A stretch of DNA of 64,000 nt from positions 104,169-168,168 of the forward strand of contig CAYRFQ010000010.1 in the NCBI GenBank assembly GCA_964423615.1. Reading direction: 5' to 3'. Source of the DNA: CAYRFQ01 sp964423615. Its GTDB lineage: Bacteria > Planctomycetota > Planctomycetia > Gemmatales > Gemmataceae. Positions 28,689 to 38,456 of the stretch are shown in pieces. Position numbers and translations under genes: made by a program. Position 1 is the first letter of the stretch. Each line of letters begins with the position of its first letter. The notes under the pieces are model-generated. The model was given only the letters and a program-made list of their open reading frames with translations, made no database searches and was not told where the DNA came from.

Positions 28689-30479
28689 ATGCCTATCAAA
28701 GTTCAATGCCGAGCTTGCCAAAAACATTTACGTGTCCCCGATAAGTTCGCCGGCAAAAGGCTCCAATGCCCGAATCCAGAGTGTCAGCAACCCGTCGCCA
28801 TCCCATCTCCTCAAAGAGCCAGGCAAAAAGTCACTCAAGAGCAACGAGCTTTGGCCGAGGAAATGGCCCTCCAGGCGTTAGTTGGCGAAGAACACCAGGA
28901 ACAGGAACAAGAACCCGAGTCGATCAAGTTTGAGTGCGAATATTGCGAAGAGGAAATCGAAGTTTCGGCGTCCGAAGAAGGTACTCGGATGCAGTGTCCC
29001 AACCCCGAGTGTCGGCAACTCATACGTGTCCCAAAAGTTGAGAAGAAAGACGAAAAGAAACCCGGTGATTGGAAAGCACCAAACGCGGGAAAACTTCGCG
29101 CCGAGGCCCTTCTTAAAGACAAGCAAGACGACTTCGAAGTTGACGACAACGTAACGCGAAAAACCACCGTAAGCCAAGCTGCCTTGCAAGAAGCGGATGC
29201 GATCCCGGAAAAAGTCGAAGTCGAACCGGTCAGCCCGACGGTCTGGATTCAGCGCATTTTGATGGGTTTGGTCGCTGCTGCTGTCATGACTGGCCTTTTT
29301 TATGGTGCCCTGAATCTGCAGAGGAAGACTAACCAAAAACAAGCGATCAAACTCGTCGAGTCTAATTTCGAAGCTGCGAAAGAACAAATGCCGCCTTCTT
29401 GGGAGGCTGCGTTTCATAAAGGAATGGGCGAATATTATCGACACAAGTCACTGCCACAACTCGCCAAGAAACGATTCCAAAAAGCCATTTTTTTGATAAA
29501 CAAAGGTAGCTCCAAGGGGGCACAAAATGCTCCCGAACAGTTGTTCTTGCTCGAGGTCGCCAAGGCCCAGGTTCCTTTGGGTGGTACTGACGAGGAAGTT
29601 CAAGACAAAACGAGGCTTCCTTGGGGAGAAGTTCAAACTCAACTTCGCCGGACTCTCGACGCGATTCGATCGATCGAAGGGAAACTCATGGCGTTGCGTC
29701 GATTGAATCAATTTCTCTTGAGTGAGGGCCAAATGGATTTGGCGATCGGAATCACCAACGAGATGGCCTCGCGAAGTGCCAGAGGTGCCGACAAGAAAAC
29801 GGTCACACTGCGAGCCGAGCACGTTCGGCTTTTGCATGAACTGACCCACAAAGCCAACGAATCAGGCAACGAAGAGCAAGGCAAGAAATATCTAGCTGCG
29901 ATCGACAAAATCGCCAGACTCCCGAAAAATAAAGTTACGCCGATCAACTTCCTTGTCCGCTATGGTTTCGCGGCGGGAAAAGCCAGCCAAGGACAGTTCG
30001 AAGATTCCTACGAAATCATCCAACGCAATGGACCGTTTTTGGATAGGTTGCGCACAGCGCTGGCTGTCGCTGAAATCGCTCTCTCGCAAGAAAATTCGGA
30101 AGCTGCCCGGACCAGCCTTAGACTCGCGGAAAAACAAGTTCCACAATTAAAGAGAGCCACGACTTCGATTTGGCCCGCACTTCTGTATCAGCGATCCGAA
30201 GCCTATGCGAAGCTTGGCGATGAGAAGTTGCTTCGACTAGCAAGCAAACCTCTCGACGATGATACTAAAGCATTCGTCCAACTCATGGCCAATGGTGAAG
30301 ACCTCAGCCCTGATCAGATTACTCCCGAGTCGTCTCTTGCCTTTGCACTGGCGAACTTTCGACACGCTAGATATCAAACCCGCCTGGGAGGACGGAGCAC
30401 CATTGAATCCCAACTCGAAAAGGCCAAAGTGGAAGTCCGACCGTTGTTAGCCGTGGGCGTTTTGCTGGGCAGTCAATGA
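28689..30479 (+). CDS. Membrane protein with two Zn ribbons and a helical-repeat (TPR-like) domain
   Basis: The protein is 596 residues; ATG 28689 is preferred over an in-frame ATG 21 nt upstream. Two zinc ribbons open it: CRACQKHLRV with CPNPECQQP, and CEYCEEEIEV with CPNPECRQL. A charged linker follows, then a transmembrane helix near residues 195-215 (ILMGLVAAAVMTGLFYGAL) and about 380 residues of Ala/Leu-rich helices resembling TPR units outside the cytoplasm. This Zn-ribbon plus helix layout is common in planctomycetes and has no assigned role. A terminator-like hairpin follows. Confidence 0.75.
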   Translation: MPIKVQCRACQKHLRVPDKFAGKRLQCPNPECQQPVAIPSPQRARQKVTQEQRALAEEMALQALVGEEHQEQEQEPESIKFECEYCEEEIEVSASEEGTRMQCPNPECRQLIRVPKVEKKDEKKPGDWKAPNAGKLRAEALLKDKQDDFEVDDNVTRKTTVSQAALQEADAIPEKVEVEPVSPTVWIQRILMGLVAAAVMTGLFYGALNLQRKTNQKQAIKLVESNFEAAKEQMPPSWEAAFHKGMGEYYRHKSLPQLAKKRFQKAIFLINKGSSKGAQNAPEQLFLLEVAKAQVPLGGTDEEVQDKTRLPWGEVQTQLRRTLDAIRSIEGKLMALRRLNQFLLSEGQMDLAIGITNEMASRSARGADKKTVTLRAEHVRLLHELTHKANESGNEEQGKKYLAAIDKIARLPKNKVTPINFLVRYGFAAGKASQGQFEDSYEIIQRNGPFLDRLRTALAVAEIALSQENSEAARTSLRLAEKQVPQLKRATTSIWPALLYQRSEAYAKLGDEKLLRLASKPLDDDTKAFVQLMANGEDLSPDQITPESSLAFALANFRHARYQTRLGGRSTIESQLEKAKVEVRPLLAVGVLLGSQ

Positions 30480-30480
30480 C

Positions 30481-30516
30481 CCGAGCATGGTGTTGGGAAC
30501 CCTCGGTACTTTTTTA
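30481..30516 (+). terminator. Intrinsic terminator of the Zn-ribbon gene
   Basis: CCGAG and CTCGG arms (30481-30485/30502-30506), with inner pairing, are followed by a run of T at 30510-30516. It lies at the stop codon of the preceding gene. Confidence 0.55.
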
Positions 30517-30632
30517 TTCCTGTAACCTTGGTCTTTACCCCGAGAATTGAACTCCTTTGCAATCTCGTTTTTCCGTGACATAATAGAAATTAACTTCATC
30601 GAGATGATTGCCTTCCGCCACGGGAAAATACC

Positions 30633-33179
30633 ATGCTACGCGTTTCTTGGCTCCTCGGGCTGACGCTCTTTCTTTTCGAAGGCGTTTGTTTCCCATCCTC
30701 CCAAGCGTCAGAATCCGCAAAACAATCTATTGATTTTCAACGGGACATACGTCCCATTTTCCAATCCCGCTGTTGGAATTGTCATGGCGAGAGACGCTCT
30801 CGTGGTGGGATTTCGCTTACGGACCGTGAAAGTGCCGTTGCGGGTGGCGACTCGGGACGGAAAGCGGTGGTTCCTCATCACAGCGACAAAAGCGAACTCC
30901 TCCGCCGGGTATTGAGTAAGGAAAAGAAAGAACGAATGCCGCCGAATGGGGGTCGCCTCACGAAAGCCCAAATTGCCAAACTTACCCAGTGGATAGAAGA
31001 GGGAGCGAGTTGGCCGGATGAGGAGAAACAACACTGGGCGTATGTGAAACCGAAACGCCCTAGCCTTCCGAAAGTGCAAAATCCTGATTGGGTCAAAAAC
31101 CCAATCGATCACTTTATCCTCGCGAAACTCGACGCCAATAATCTCACTCCTTCAGCTCCTGCCGAAAAATCCCGCCTCATTCGCCGGGTGTACCTCGACC
31201 TCATTGGCTTGCCCCCCACCGTTGCACAAGTCGACGCGTTTCTCCAAGACAATCGGCCCGATGCTTACGAGCGGGTCGTTGATGAACTGTTGGCCTCACC
31301 GCATTATGGGGAGCTTTGGGCCCGGCATTGGTTAGACCTAGCACGTTACGCTGACTCGAATGGATTCCAGAGAGATGGCTTCCGGTCGGTATGGCCGTAT
31401 CGGGATTGGGTGATTAAGGCATTCAACACCGACATGCCCTTCAACCAATTTACGGTCGAACAAATTGCCGGCGACTTGCTTCCAAACGCAACCCCATCTC
31501 AGAAAGTCGCGACGGCGTTCAACCGCTGCACGACCGTCAACGTCGAAGCTGGGGTGGACCGGGAGGAAGATCGAGTCAATGGGATATTTGATCGCGTTAG
31601 CACGACCGCGACCGTGTGGCTCGGAACGACCATGGTTTGTGCCCAGTGCCATGAGCACAAATACGATCCGTTTACTCAGGAAGAATATTATCGTCTCTTC
31701 GCTTATTTCAATAACACGGCTGCCGAAACCAAACCAAGCAATAGTAATGCTGGACGGGATTTCATTGGTCCGAAGATCACACTTCCATTGAGTCAAAAGG
31801 CACAGGCGGAAAAAGAACGTTGGGAATTGCTCAAGCATATCTACACGGGGCAATTGACTAGCGAAGTGAAAAAGGTGCGACCGGGGTTGGACGAATGGGA
31901 AAAAAGTGTTCAGGCTAACAAGTCTGAACTCAACAAGCTGCCGAAGAACATCCGGACGATTCTAAAGCGACCTGCGAAGAAACGCACCAAGAAACATCGT
32001 GCAGCACTGGTCACCTATTTCACGAACTTGAATCCGACGATCCGAAGAACTCGATCGACTTTGAAGAACGTCGACGCGCAACTCAAACGACTTCAAGCTC
32101 CTACATGCCTCGTGATGCAAGAATTGGAAACCCCTCGGCAAACTCATGTCTTTAAGAGGGGCGATTTTCTCGACAAGCTACAGCGAGTTCAACCAGGTGT
32201 TCCCAAGGTTCTGCACCAATTGCCGACGGCGGCTCCACCGAACCGACTCGGTCTTGCCCACTGGCTTGTCGATCCGAACAATCCTCTCGTGGCCCGGGTG
32301 ACTGTGAATCGATGGTGGGCCCAATTTTTTGGGCATGGTATTGTCGCGACTCTCGAGGATTTCGGCACCCAAGCGGACGCCCCGACGCACCCCGAGTTAC
32401 TCGATTGGTTAGCCACCGAATTCGTCCGAAGGGACTGGTCTACGAAACACATTCACAGGCTGATCGTCACTTCGGCGACGTACCGGCAATCTTCGAAAGT
32501 CTCCACGGAATTGCTCCGCCAAGACCCGAAGAATCTGCTTTATGCGAGAGCCCCCCGTGTTCGCCTCTCGGCGGAGTTGATCCGTGACAACGCACTGGCG
32601 GTCAGTGGACTACTGGCAAAGAAAGCCGGTGGTCCTCCCGTTTATCCGCCACAACCCAAAGGGCTTTGGGACGTGATTGGGCGGGTCGACAACACGTATC
32701 GAACCAGTCAGGGAGAGGACCGGTATCGTCGTGGCATTTACACGATTTGGCGACGCAGTAGTCCTTACCCCAGCTTCAGCGCGTTCGACGCCCCGGACCG
32801 TTCGTCGTGTACGGTCAAACGACCACGGACAAACACACCTTTACAAGCGTTGACACTCATGAACGACCCGGTTTATGTTGAAGCCGCCATTGCGTTTGGT
32901 CATCGCGTTTTGAATGAAAGACAAAAGGCCAGTGACCGCGAGCGCCTTACGTACGCCTTCCGTTTGGTGCTTTCTCGAACACCAAGTGACCGCGAGCTTT
33001 TGCTCCTTGAACAACTGCTTGAGCGAGCCAAAAGACGCTATGCCAACGCTCCCAAAGACGCCCAACAAATCCTCCAAAACGCCTCCACCAAATACGCCGA
33101 GGATCCCGTGACGCTGGCGGCGTGGTTCCAAGTGGGGACAGTTTTGCTAAACCTCGACGAAACAATCACGAAGGGATAG
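30633..33179 (+). CDS. PSCyt1-DUF1549-DUF1553 protein (planctomycete cytochrome C)
   Basis: The protein is 848 residues. A signal peptide precedes a PSCyt1 heme domain (RPIFQSRCWNCHG), then DUF1549 (RRVYLDLIGLPPT, PHYGELWARHWLDLARYADSNG, a further CAQCHEHKYDPF) and DUF1553 (RVTVNRWWAQFFG, TSATYRQSS, DRSSCTVKRPRTNTPLQAL). It is exported and heme-binding. It is 4 nt upstream of the DUF1501 gene, its usual partner, in an obvious operon. Confidence 0.92.
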   Translation: MLRVSWLLGLTLFLFEGVCFPSSQASESAKQSIDFQRDIRPIFQSRCWNCHGERRSRGGISLTDRESAVAGGDSGRKAVVPHHSDKSELLRRVLSKEKKERMPPNGGRLTKAQIAKLTQWIEEGASWPDEEKQHWAYVKPKRPSLPKVQNPDWVKNPIDHFILAKLDANNLTPSAPAEKSRLIRRVYLDLIGLPPTVAQVDAFLQDNRPDAYERVVDELLASPHYGELWARHWLDLARYADSNGFQRDGFRSVWPYRDWVIKAFNTDMPFNQFTVEQIAGDLLPNATPSQKVATAFNRCTTVNVEAGVDREEDRVNGIFDRVSTTATVWLGTTMVCAQCHEHKYDPFTQEEYYRLFAYFNNTAAETKPSNSNAGRDFIGPKITLPLSQKAQAEKERWELLKHIYTGQLTSEVKKVRPGLDEWEKSVQANKSELNKLPKNIRTILKRPAKKRTKKHRAALVTYFTNLNPTIRRTRSTLKNVDAQLKRLQAPTCLVMQELETPRQTHVFKRGDFLDKLQRVQPGVPKVLHQLPTAAPPNRLGLAHWLVDPNNPLVARVTVNRWWAQFFGHGIVATLEDFGTQADAPTHPELLDWLATEFVRRDWSTKHIHRLIVTSATYRQSSKVSTELLRQDPKNLLYARAPRVRLSAELIRDNALAVSGLLAKKAGGPPVYPPQPKGLWDVIGRVDNTYRTSQGEDRYRRGIYTIWRRSSPYPSFSAFDAPDRSSCTVKRPRTNTPLQALTLMNDPVYVEAAIAFGHRVLNERQKASDRERLTYAFRLVLSRTPSDRELLLLEQLLERAKRRYANAPKDAQQILQNASTKYAEDPVTLAAWFQVGTVLLNLDETITKG

Positions 33180-33183
33180 GACC

Positions 33184-34611
33184 ATGCACACCAACGAAGA
33201 GTTCCAAGTGACTTCCCGCCGCGAGATGTTTCAACGGTTGGGCATCGGGATCGGTTCTGTTGCCTTGGCCTCGCTATTGAATTCGGAGCTTGGAGCCGAA
33301 ATCCGTCCTACTACCCAGAATTCTCTTCGAGCCAAGGAGCCTCACTTTGCTGCTCGTGCCAAGAGCATTATCTACATGCATATGGTCGGTGCGCCGTCAC
33401 ACTTGGAGATTTTCGAGAACAAGCCGATGCTCCAACGGCACGACGGAGAACCCGTTCCAAGGCATCTGATCGAAGGTCAACGGTTTGCCTTCTTACGAGG
33501 GCATCCGAAGTTGCTAGGTACGCGATTCCGTTTTGCGAAACATGGCCAGGGCGGAGTGGAGATGTCGGAGTTACTTCCGAACCTTGCACGAGTCGCAGAC
33601 GAGATGTGTGTCATCAAAACACTCCACACGGAGGAATTCAATCATGCTCCCGCCCAACTGTTCATGCAAACGGGGTTCGGGCAGTTCGGTCGACCAAGTA
33701 TTGGGTCGTGGGTGTCGTATGGACTCGGGACAGAGAACCAAAATCTACCCTCGTTTGTCGTTCTCCAGACCGGGGCGACGGCGGGAGCTGGAAATAGTTT
33801 GTATGGCAGCGGCTTCCTGCCGACACTCCATCAGGGCGTGAAGTTTCGAAACTCCGGCGATCCAGTGCTGTATCTATCCAATCCGCGTGGAGTCAACTCT
33901 AATGACCGCCGACAACTCATCAACAGCATACAGGCGTTGAACAAGACTCAACTGGCCGATGTGGGTGATCCAGAGATCTCAACCCGCATATCCCAGTACG
34001 AGTTGGCCTACCGAATGCAGATGTCCGTCCCGGAACTAACCAACATCCGCAGCGAACCACGCCGAATACACGAGATGTATGGGACACAACCAGGCCGCGC
34101 AAGCTTCGCCAACAATTGTCTGCTCGCGCGTCGGCTCGTCGAACGAGGCGTCCGATTCGTCCAGTTGTTCGATTCGAGTTGGGATCATCACGGCAGCGTC
34201 TTCCGAAATATGCCGAACAAATGTCGACAAATCGACAAGCCGATAGCTGCTTTGATTCAGGATCTGAAAGAGCGTGGTCTGCTCGACCAAACCCTCATCG
34301 TCTGGGGTGGTGAATTTGGTCGAACTCCAATGCTCCAGGGGAGCGCTGGAGCGAACGCTGGGCGGGATCACCACAAAGACGCTTTCTGCGTCTGGATGGC
34401 TGGTGGTGGAGTGAAAGGTGGGAAGACATATGGGAAGACCGACGAGCTTGGTTATCTCCCTGTCGAAAATCCGATGCATGTCCGCGATTTGCACTCAACA
34501 ATTCTTCACCTCCTCGGAATCAACCACGAACGTTTGACCTTCCGGTTCCAGGGTCGGAATTATCGACTCACGGACATCGGCGGCGAGGTTGCGCATACAA
34601 TCGTTCGATAG
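33184..34611 (+). CDS. DUF1501 family protein
   Basis: The protein is 475 residues with a twin-arginine-like N-terminus (SRREMFQRLGIGIGSVALASLL). DUF1501 motifs visible are MHMVGAPSHLEIFENKP, HGSVFRNMPNKCRQIDKPI, WGGEFGRTP and GRDHHKDAF. DUF1501 proteins are predicted alkaline-phosphatase/sulfatase-fold proteins paired with DUF1549/1553 partners. It directly follows the PSCyt1 gene. Confidence 0.92.
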   Translation: MHTNEEFQVTSRREMFQRLGIGIGSVALASLLNSELGAEIRPTTQNSLRAKEPHFAARAKSIIYMHMVGAPSHLEIFENKPMLQRHDGEPVPRHLIEGQRFAFLRGHPKLLGTRFRFAKHGQGGVEMSELLPNLARVADEMCVIKTLHTEEFNHAPAQLFMQTGFGQFGRPSIGSWVSYGLGTENQNLPSFVVLQTGATAGAGNSLYGSGFLPTLHQGVKFRNSGDPVLYLSNPRGVNSNDRRQLINSIQALNKTQLADVGDPEISTRISQYELAYRMQMSVPELTNIRSEPRRIHEMYGTQPGRASFANNCLLARRLVERGVRFVQLFDSSWDHHGSVFRNMPNKCRQIDKPIAALIQDLKERGLLDQTLIVWGGEFGRTPMLQGSAGANAGRDHHKDAFCVWMAGGGVKGGKTYGKTDELGYLPVENPMHVRDLHSTILHLLGINHERLTFRFQGRNYRLTDIGGEVAHTIVR

Positions 34612-34644
34612 TGCGAGTCCAGTTTCACCTTTTTTCCGTCCCAA

Positions 34645-34685
34645 GGGACTTGCTGACTGCTCAGCCGCAGGCCAAGGCAAGTCCC
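34645..34685. terminator. Hairpin between convergent DUF1501 and VanZ-like genes
   Basis: Perfect 9-bp arms GGGACTTGC/GCAAGTCCC (34645-34653 and 34677-34685) lie between two converging genes, so it can end transcripts from both sides. T-runs are weak on both strands. Confidence 0.5.
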
Positions 34686-34737
34686 CTGTTTCCACAAAAG
34701 AAAAAACGATAGGCGATTCTCCAAAATTCCGGTTGGT

Positions 34738-35187
34738 CTACCTTTCCTCGCCAGCCGAACGAGTTCTCGAAGAAACCATCGCGTACAGCAACCCCAGGCC
34801 AATTCCAATGTGGTTGAACGCGACGTCAAGAACCAACCCAGTACGGTCGAACCAGTAGAGTTGACAGACTTCGGTCAAACTTGCGTGAAGCATCAGTAGA
34901 TAGACCGGAATCCATCGATTCTGTGGTGCAATCCGTAACCGGAGAACCAGAGCACCAAGAACACCGTAAGCTGCAAGGTGGAGAGTCTTCGAGACCAGAA
35001 AATACGTTGTGATCGCAGGAAGAGAGCGGTCTATTTTGGCGTTTTTCTTTCCCGGCACCCACAAAGCAATCGTCCAAGCAGTAAGCAAAACGGTCCATCC
35101 GATCCAACCGAGAATCTGTTCCGAAGTCAATATCTCGCGTTTCGAAGTTGTGGAGGAGGATACGGATTCACGTTCGGAAAGAGCCAC
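34738..35187 (-). CDS. VanZ-like membrane protein
   Basis: The protein is 149 residues from GTG 35187 with AAGGAG 6 nt upstream. Three to four hydrophobic segments are present: WIGWTVLLTAWTIALWV, LHLAAYGVLGALVLRL, VYLLMLHASLTEVCQLYW and a last helix. KTLHLAAYGVLG and DRTGLVLDVAFNHIGIGLG match the VanZ/teicoplanin-resistance-associated family pattern. Function unknown; an antibiotic role should not be assumed. Confidence 0.8.
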   Translation of the reverse strand: MALSERESVSSSTTSKREILTSEQILGWIGWTVLLTAWTIALWVPGKKNAKIDRSLPAITTYFLVSKTLHLAAYGVLGALVLRLRIAPQNRWIPVYLLMLHASLTEVCQLYWFDRTGLVLDVAFNHIGIGLGLLYAMVSSRTRSAGEER

Positions 35188-35401
35188 AGTTACTCCTTGG
35201 TCCGGAATGGTTCACATGACTTACCAGAAGTATATCTGAGAAGTGCCAAACGTGACGGAAATGTCAGGAAATATGAAAGTGGGACCGAACCAATTGTCTG
35301 TGTCAAGGACTCAAAGGTTGTATCGGGGTTCCAAAACGGTCTTCATGAACCCCACAGTGGCGCTCCCAGGAATGAACTGATCCGATTGATAAAATCTAGA
35401 G

Positions 35402-36469
35402 TTAATTGAGGTGCGAGTTCGTATTTCGTACTTTGTTGCGAAGGTATCGAGCCCGAGCGGTGTTACGCTCTTCGCCATCGAGTTCGGCTTTCATCAGTTT
35501 TTGCAAGTGAGCTGGTTGAGTGTGCACGAATAGTTCGTTCACCATGGGAATGGTGATGTCATCGAGAATCCCAACGTTAATGCCAAGGCGGACCCGGGAT
35601 AATAAGTCCATTGTTTCTTCAGACGTAATCATCGAGGCGTTGCAAAGTGTGCCGTAAGCGCGAGAGACTCGGTCCTGGAGTTCTCGTCGTGTTTCTCTCA
35701 CGAGCGTGTCACGGGCTTGGCGTTCATACGTGATGATTTGGGGTATGACCTCTCGGATTTCACCAAGGATTTGTTGCTCACTTTTGCCCAACGTTACCTG
35801 GTTGGAGATTTGGTAAAAGTCGCCAGAGGCTCTTGTGCCCTCTCCGTAGAGGCCTCGAACGGCAAGGTTGATCTTGTGGAGGGCTCGAAATACTTTTTCG
35901 ACCTGCTTGGTGAGGACAAGTGCAGGAAGGTGAAGCATGACGCTTGCCCTCATGCCGGTGCCAACGTTCGTAGGACAAGCAGTCAAGTATCCGAACTCGT
36001 CGCTGAACGCATAACTTATGCGTTGCTCCATTGCGTCATCGAGTTTGTCGATTTCGTCCCAGGCCTCATCGAGTGCCAGACCGCTACGCATGACCTGAAT
36101 GCGTATATGGTCTTCCTCGTTGATCATGAGGCTGATGGTTTCCGGAGGTACTAGTGCGACTCCGCGAGGACCTTCCGTGTTGGCCAGTTCGCGGCTAATG
36201 AGCTGGCGTTCAACAAGTACTTGGCGATCGAGCGAGCCGAGTTCATCCAATCCTAAGTATTCCAGCGGAACCGGCACATCGAGCTTGGTGACTCTTTCGC
36301 TGAGGAGCCGTTCGATCTCAGCCTTCTGGTGACCGGTGGCACGATTGGTGAAGGGAAACGCTGCCAGGTTTCGGGCAAGACGAATACGGCTCGAAATCAC
36401 TATGTCAGATTCCGGGCCAGTCCCCCGCAACCACTCACCACTGGTTTGTGTCAGGCTCTCCAGGTCCAT
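35402..36469 (-). CDS. mcsB: Protein-arginine kinase McsB
   Basis: The protein is 355 residues from ATG 36469 (AAGGAA 6 nt upstream); a GTG at 36487 is an alternative. It carries the phosphagen-kinase motifs SSRIRLARN, NEEDHIRIQ, CPTNVGTGMRAS and RGLYGEGTRASGDFYQISNQ. McsB phosphorylates arginines on proteins, in Bacillus marking them for ClpCP. The C-terminal motif reads RNTARA, where Bacillus has RDxxRA. It overlaps the upstream mcsA-like gene by 35 nt. Confidence 0.93.
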   Translation of the reverse strand: MDLESLTQTSGEWLRGTGPESDIVISSRIRLARNLAAFPFTNRATGHQKAEIERLLSERVTKLDVPVPLEYLGLDELGSLDRQVLVERQLISRELANTEGPRGVALVPPETISLMINEEDHIRIQVMRSGLALDEAWDEIDKLDDAMEQRISYAFSDEFGYLTACPTNVGTGMRASVMLHLPALVLTKQVEKVFRALHKINLAVRGLYGEGTRASGDFYQISNQVTLGKSEQQILGEIREVIPQIITYERQARDTLVRETRRELQDRVSRAYGTLCNASMITSEETMDLLSRVRLGINVGILDDITIPMVNELFVHTQPAHLQKLMKAELDGEERNTARARYLRNKVRNTNSHLN

Positions 36470-36953
36470 GCGTGGTTTCCTTTTCACGTAGTAAATCGCG
36501 TAGCCGGGCCGCTTCTTCGTACTTTTCCGCTTCCACTGCGCTTTGGAGTTGCGTCTTCAACTCCAACAACTCGGCTTGTTGAGCTGCTTGTCTGCGCGCG
36601 TTGTGGGGGACCTTTCCTTTGTGTTTAACATGGCGGTGGATTCGTTTCAGAAGTGGTTCGAGTGGATCCCGAAAGATTTCGTAATCGTGAGGACACCCAA
36701 ACCGTCCAGCCGCTCGAAACTCCATGTATTTAATGCCACAGATCGGACAGGCCAACCGGGCTAGTTCGTCTGGGACGGGTCCGACGTTCTTGCCAATAAC
36801 GCTTTGCAAAATGTTGGACAGATTCAATTCTTGTTGTTGTGTGACTTGTTGTTGTTCTGCACATTCGGAACACAAATGAATCTTTTTTTTCTGTCCGTTG
36901 ACGATCGTCGTTAAGTGAACCGTCGCGGGGTTGGTACAACAATCACACTTCAC
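36435..36953 (-). CDS. mcsA: McsA-like UvrB/UvrC-motif adaptor protein (copy adjacent to mcsB)
   Basis: The protein is 172 residues from GTG 36953 with AAGGAG 9 nt upstream. Zinc-binding pairs: CDCC, CSEC, CPIC and the C in FGCPHDY; then a C-terminal UvrB/UvrC motif (ELKTQLQSAVEAEKYEEAARL). McsA activates McsB by direct binding. It overlaps mcsB and follows a second, similar gene. Confidence 0.88.
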   Translation of the reverse strand: MKCDCCTNPATVHLTTIVNGQKKKIHLCSECAEQQQVTQQQELNLSNILQSVIGKNVGPVPDELARLACPICGIKYMEFRAAGRFGCPHDYEIFRDPLEPLLKRIHRHVKHKGKVPHNARRQAAQQAELLELKTQLQSAVEAEKYEEAARLRDLLREKETTHGPGEPDTNQW

Positions 36954-37043
36954 GCCAAGTTTCTCCTTCGGAAGAGACAGGAGTACACCAGTATCCTCAG
37001 GAATGGGCAGGCCATGAACCGGTTAGGCCAAGAGAAATAGTGT

Positions 37044-37529
37044 TTAACTTTCCTCTAGGTCTTTGATTTGATCTCGTAGAGCGGCAGCGTGTTCGTAGTC
37101 TTCTTCGCTTATCGCTTGTTTTAGTTGGTTCCGAAGGTTCATCAACTCGGTTTGAGTTTTCCGCGTGTGGGGTGATCTTCGAGGCGTTTTACCGCAGTGT
37201 TTGGTCTCCCCATGGATATTTTCCAACAAGGGCAACAGCTCGTCACGAAATTCATAATAGTCGTTGGGGCAACCAAGACGACCAGTATTGCGGAATTCAA
37301 CAAAGCTCAACTCGCAGTGTGGGCATGATTTTTGGGGAAGGATACTGGCCTCTTCGGACTCAGTACCTGATTCAGCAACGCCCGCCTTGCTGACCGCTGT
37401 CTTACCTTGAGGTTCATAGAGATGCTTGTGAGCACACATCTCGCACAAGTGCAACTCTTGAAAGTCGTCATCTTCAAGCACTTCCGTGATGTGTAAAGTT
37501 GCGGTATTGTTGCACTTCTGACATCGCAT
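37044..37529 (-). CDS. Second McsA-like UvrB/UvrC-motif protein
   Basis: The protein is 161 residues from ATG 37529; the frame is open upstream but the fold begins MRCQKCNNTATLHITEV. It is a clear paralogue of the next gene: CxxC, CEMC, CPHC and GRLGCPNDYYEFRD, ending in the UvrB/UvrC motif (LRNQLKQAISEEDYEHAAALRD). It is the first gene of the mcsA-mcsA-mcsB operon; 90 nt separate the two copies. Divergent from the membrane gene at 37702. Confidence 0.85.
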   Translation of the reverse strand: MRCQKCNNTATLHITEVLEDDDFQELHLCEMCAHKHLYEPQGKTAVSKAGVAESGTESEEASILPQKSCPHCELSFVEFRNTGRLGCPNDYYEFRDELLPLLENIHGETKHCGKTPRRSPHTRKTQTELMNLRNQLKQAISEEDYEHAAALRDQIKDLEES

Positions 37530-37701
37530 CGGTGGAATTCTCTTTATAGGGGCTTGGTGGGTCCTAACATCCCACATTCTAACAGTGGGCCAATACCTGT
37601 CAAGCAAACCGTCAGCGTGGGTGTGAGTTTGGTTGACTCTTTCGGACATCCCTATTATAGGTCGATCGAAAGGTTGGATGTGGTGAAAAAATGAGGGTTC
37701 G

Positions 37702-38448
37702 ATGATGCAGATTTTGCTGCCCGAGGTGATCACCGAAATGCGGGGATTGTCGTTAATCCTGCAAGTGTTGTGTCTGACTATAGGAATTTCCCTTTGGACG
37801 TCGGGTTGGAAAACGTATCGCTTCTGGGTGGTCTTATCAGGAACCGTCGTTGGGGGTATTTACGGTCTCTATACCAGTCCTTTCTTGGGCGTCCAACCGA
37901 TGTTCGGAGCGTTGTTGTTGGCCATCTCGGTCGGCATGTTGGCGATGTCACTCATGCGAATCATCGCGTTCGTCCTTGGAGGAATTACGTGTTTGGTGGT
38001 TGCGAAGTTCATCGCCCCCTCGGTGGATGCTCCACTCATTTGTTTTCTGTCCGGGGGAATAGCGGCTACGTTACTCTTTCGTTTGTGGATGATGTCGCTT
38101 ACCAGCGCGCTGGGTGGACTACTCTTTTCGTATGGTGTGTTGAGTGTTCTCACCAGACTTGCCAAAATGGATGGGCCAGGTTGGTGTACGCAACATCCCG
38201 TGCTGCTCAACTGGGTTTGCTTTGGATTGGCAATTAGCGGGACCAGCCTACAGCTATATCTGTCACGTCCAGGACCGAAACCCGCGGAAGAGCCCAAAGC
38301 CGATGAGGAAAAAGGCGACGACGAAAAGAAGGAAGATAAGAACGACGATGCGGAAAAAAAAGACGATGAGAAGAGTGATGGGGACAAAAAGGGGCCCTGG
38401 ACCGATTGGACTTGGGTTCAGGTACCCTTTCTGAAAAAAACAGCTTGA
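37702..38448 (+). CDS. Polytopic membrane protein with a charged C-terminal tail
   Basis: The protein is 248 residues. Six or so hydrophobic segments (SLILQVLCLTIGISLW, FWVVLSGTVVGGIYGLY, ALLLAISVGMLAMSLM, IIAFVLGGITCLVVAKF, ICFLSGGIAATLLF and later ones) are followed by a tail of about 45 residues rich in Lys, Glu and Asp (DEEKGDDEKKEDKNDD). The TM layout recalls DUF4203-type proteins; weak inference. The stop is 8 nt from the start of the next gene. Confidence 0.7.
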   Translation: MMQILLPEVITEMRGLSLILQVLCLTIGISLWTSGWKTYRFWVVLSGTVVGGIYGLYTSPFLGVQPMFGALLLAISVGMLAMSLMRIIAFVLGGITCLVVAKFIAPSVDAPLICFLSGGIAATLLFRLWMMSLTSALGGLLFSYGVLSVLTRLAKMDGPGWCTQHPVLLNWVCFGLAISGTSLQLYLSRPGPKPAEEPKADEEKGDDEKKEDKNDDAEKKDDEKSDGDKKGPWTDWTWVQVPFLKKTA

Positions 38449-38456
38449 GGGAGCCC

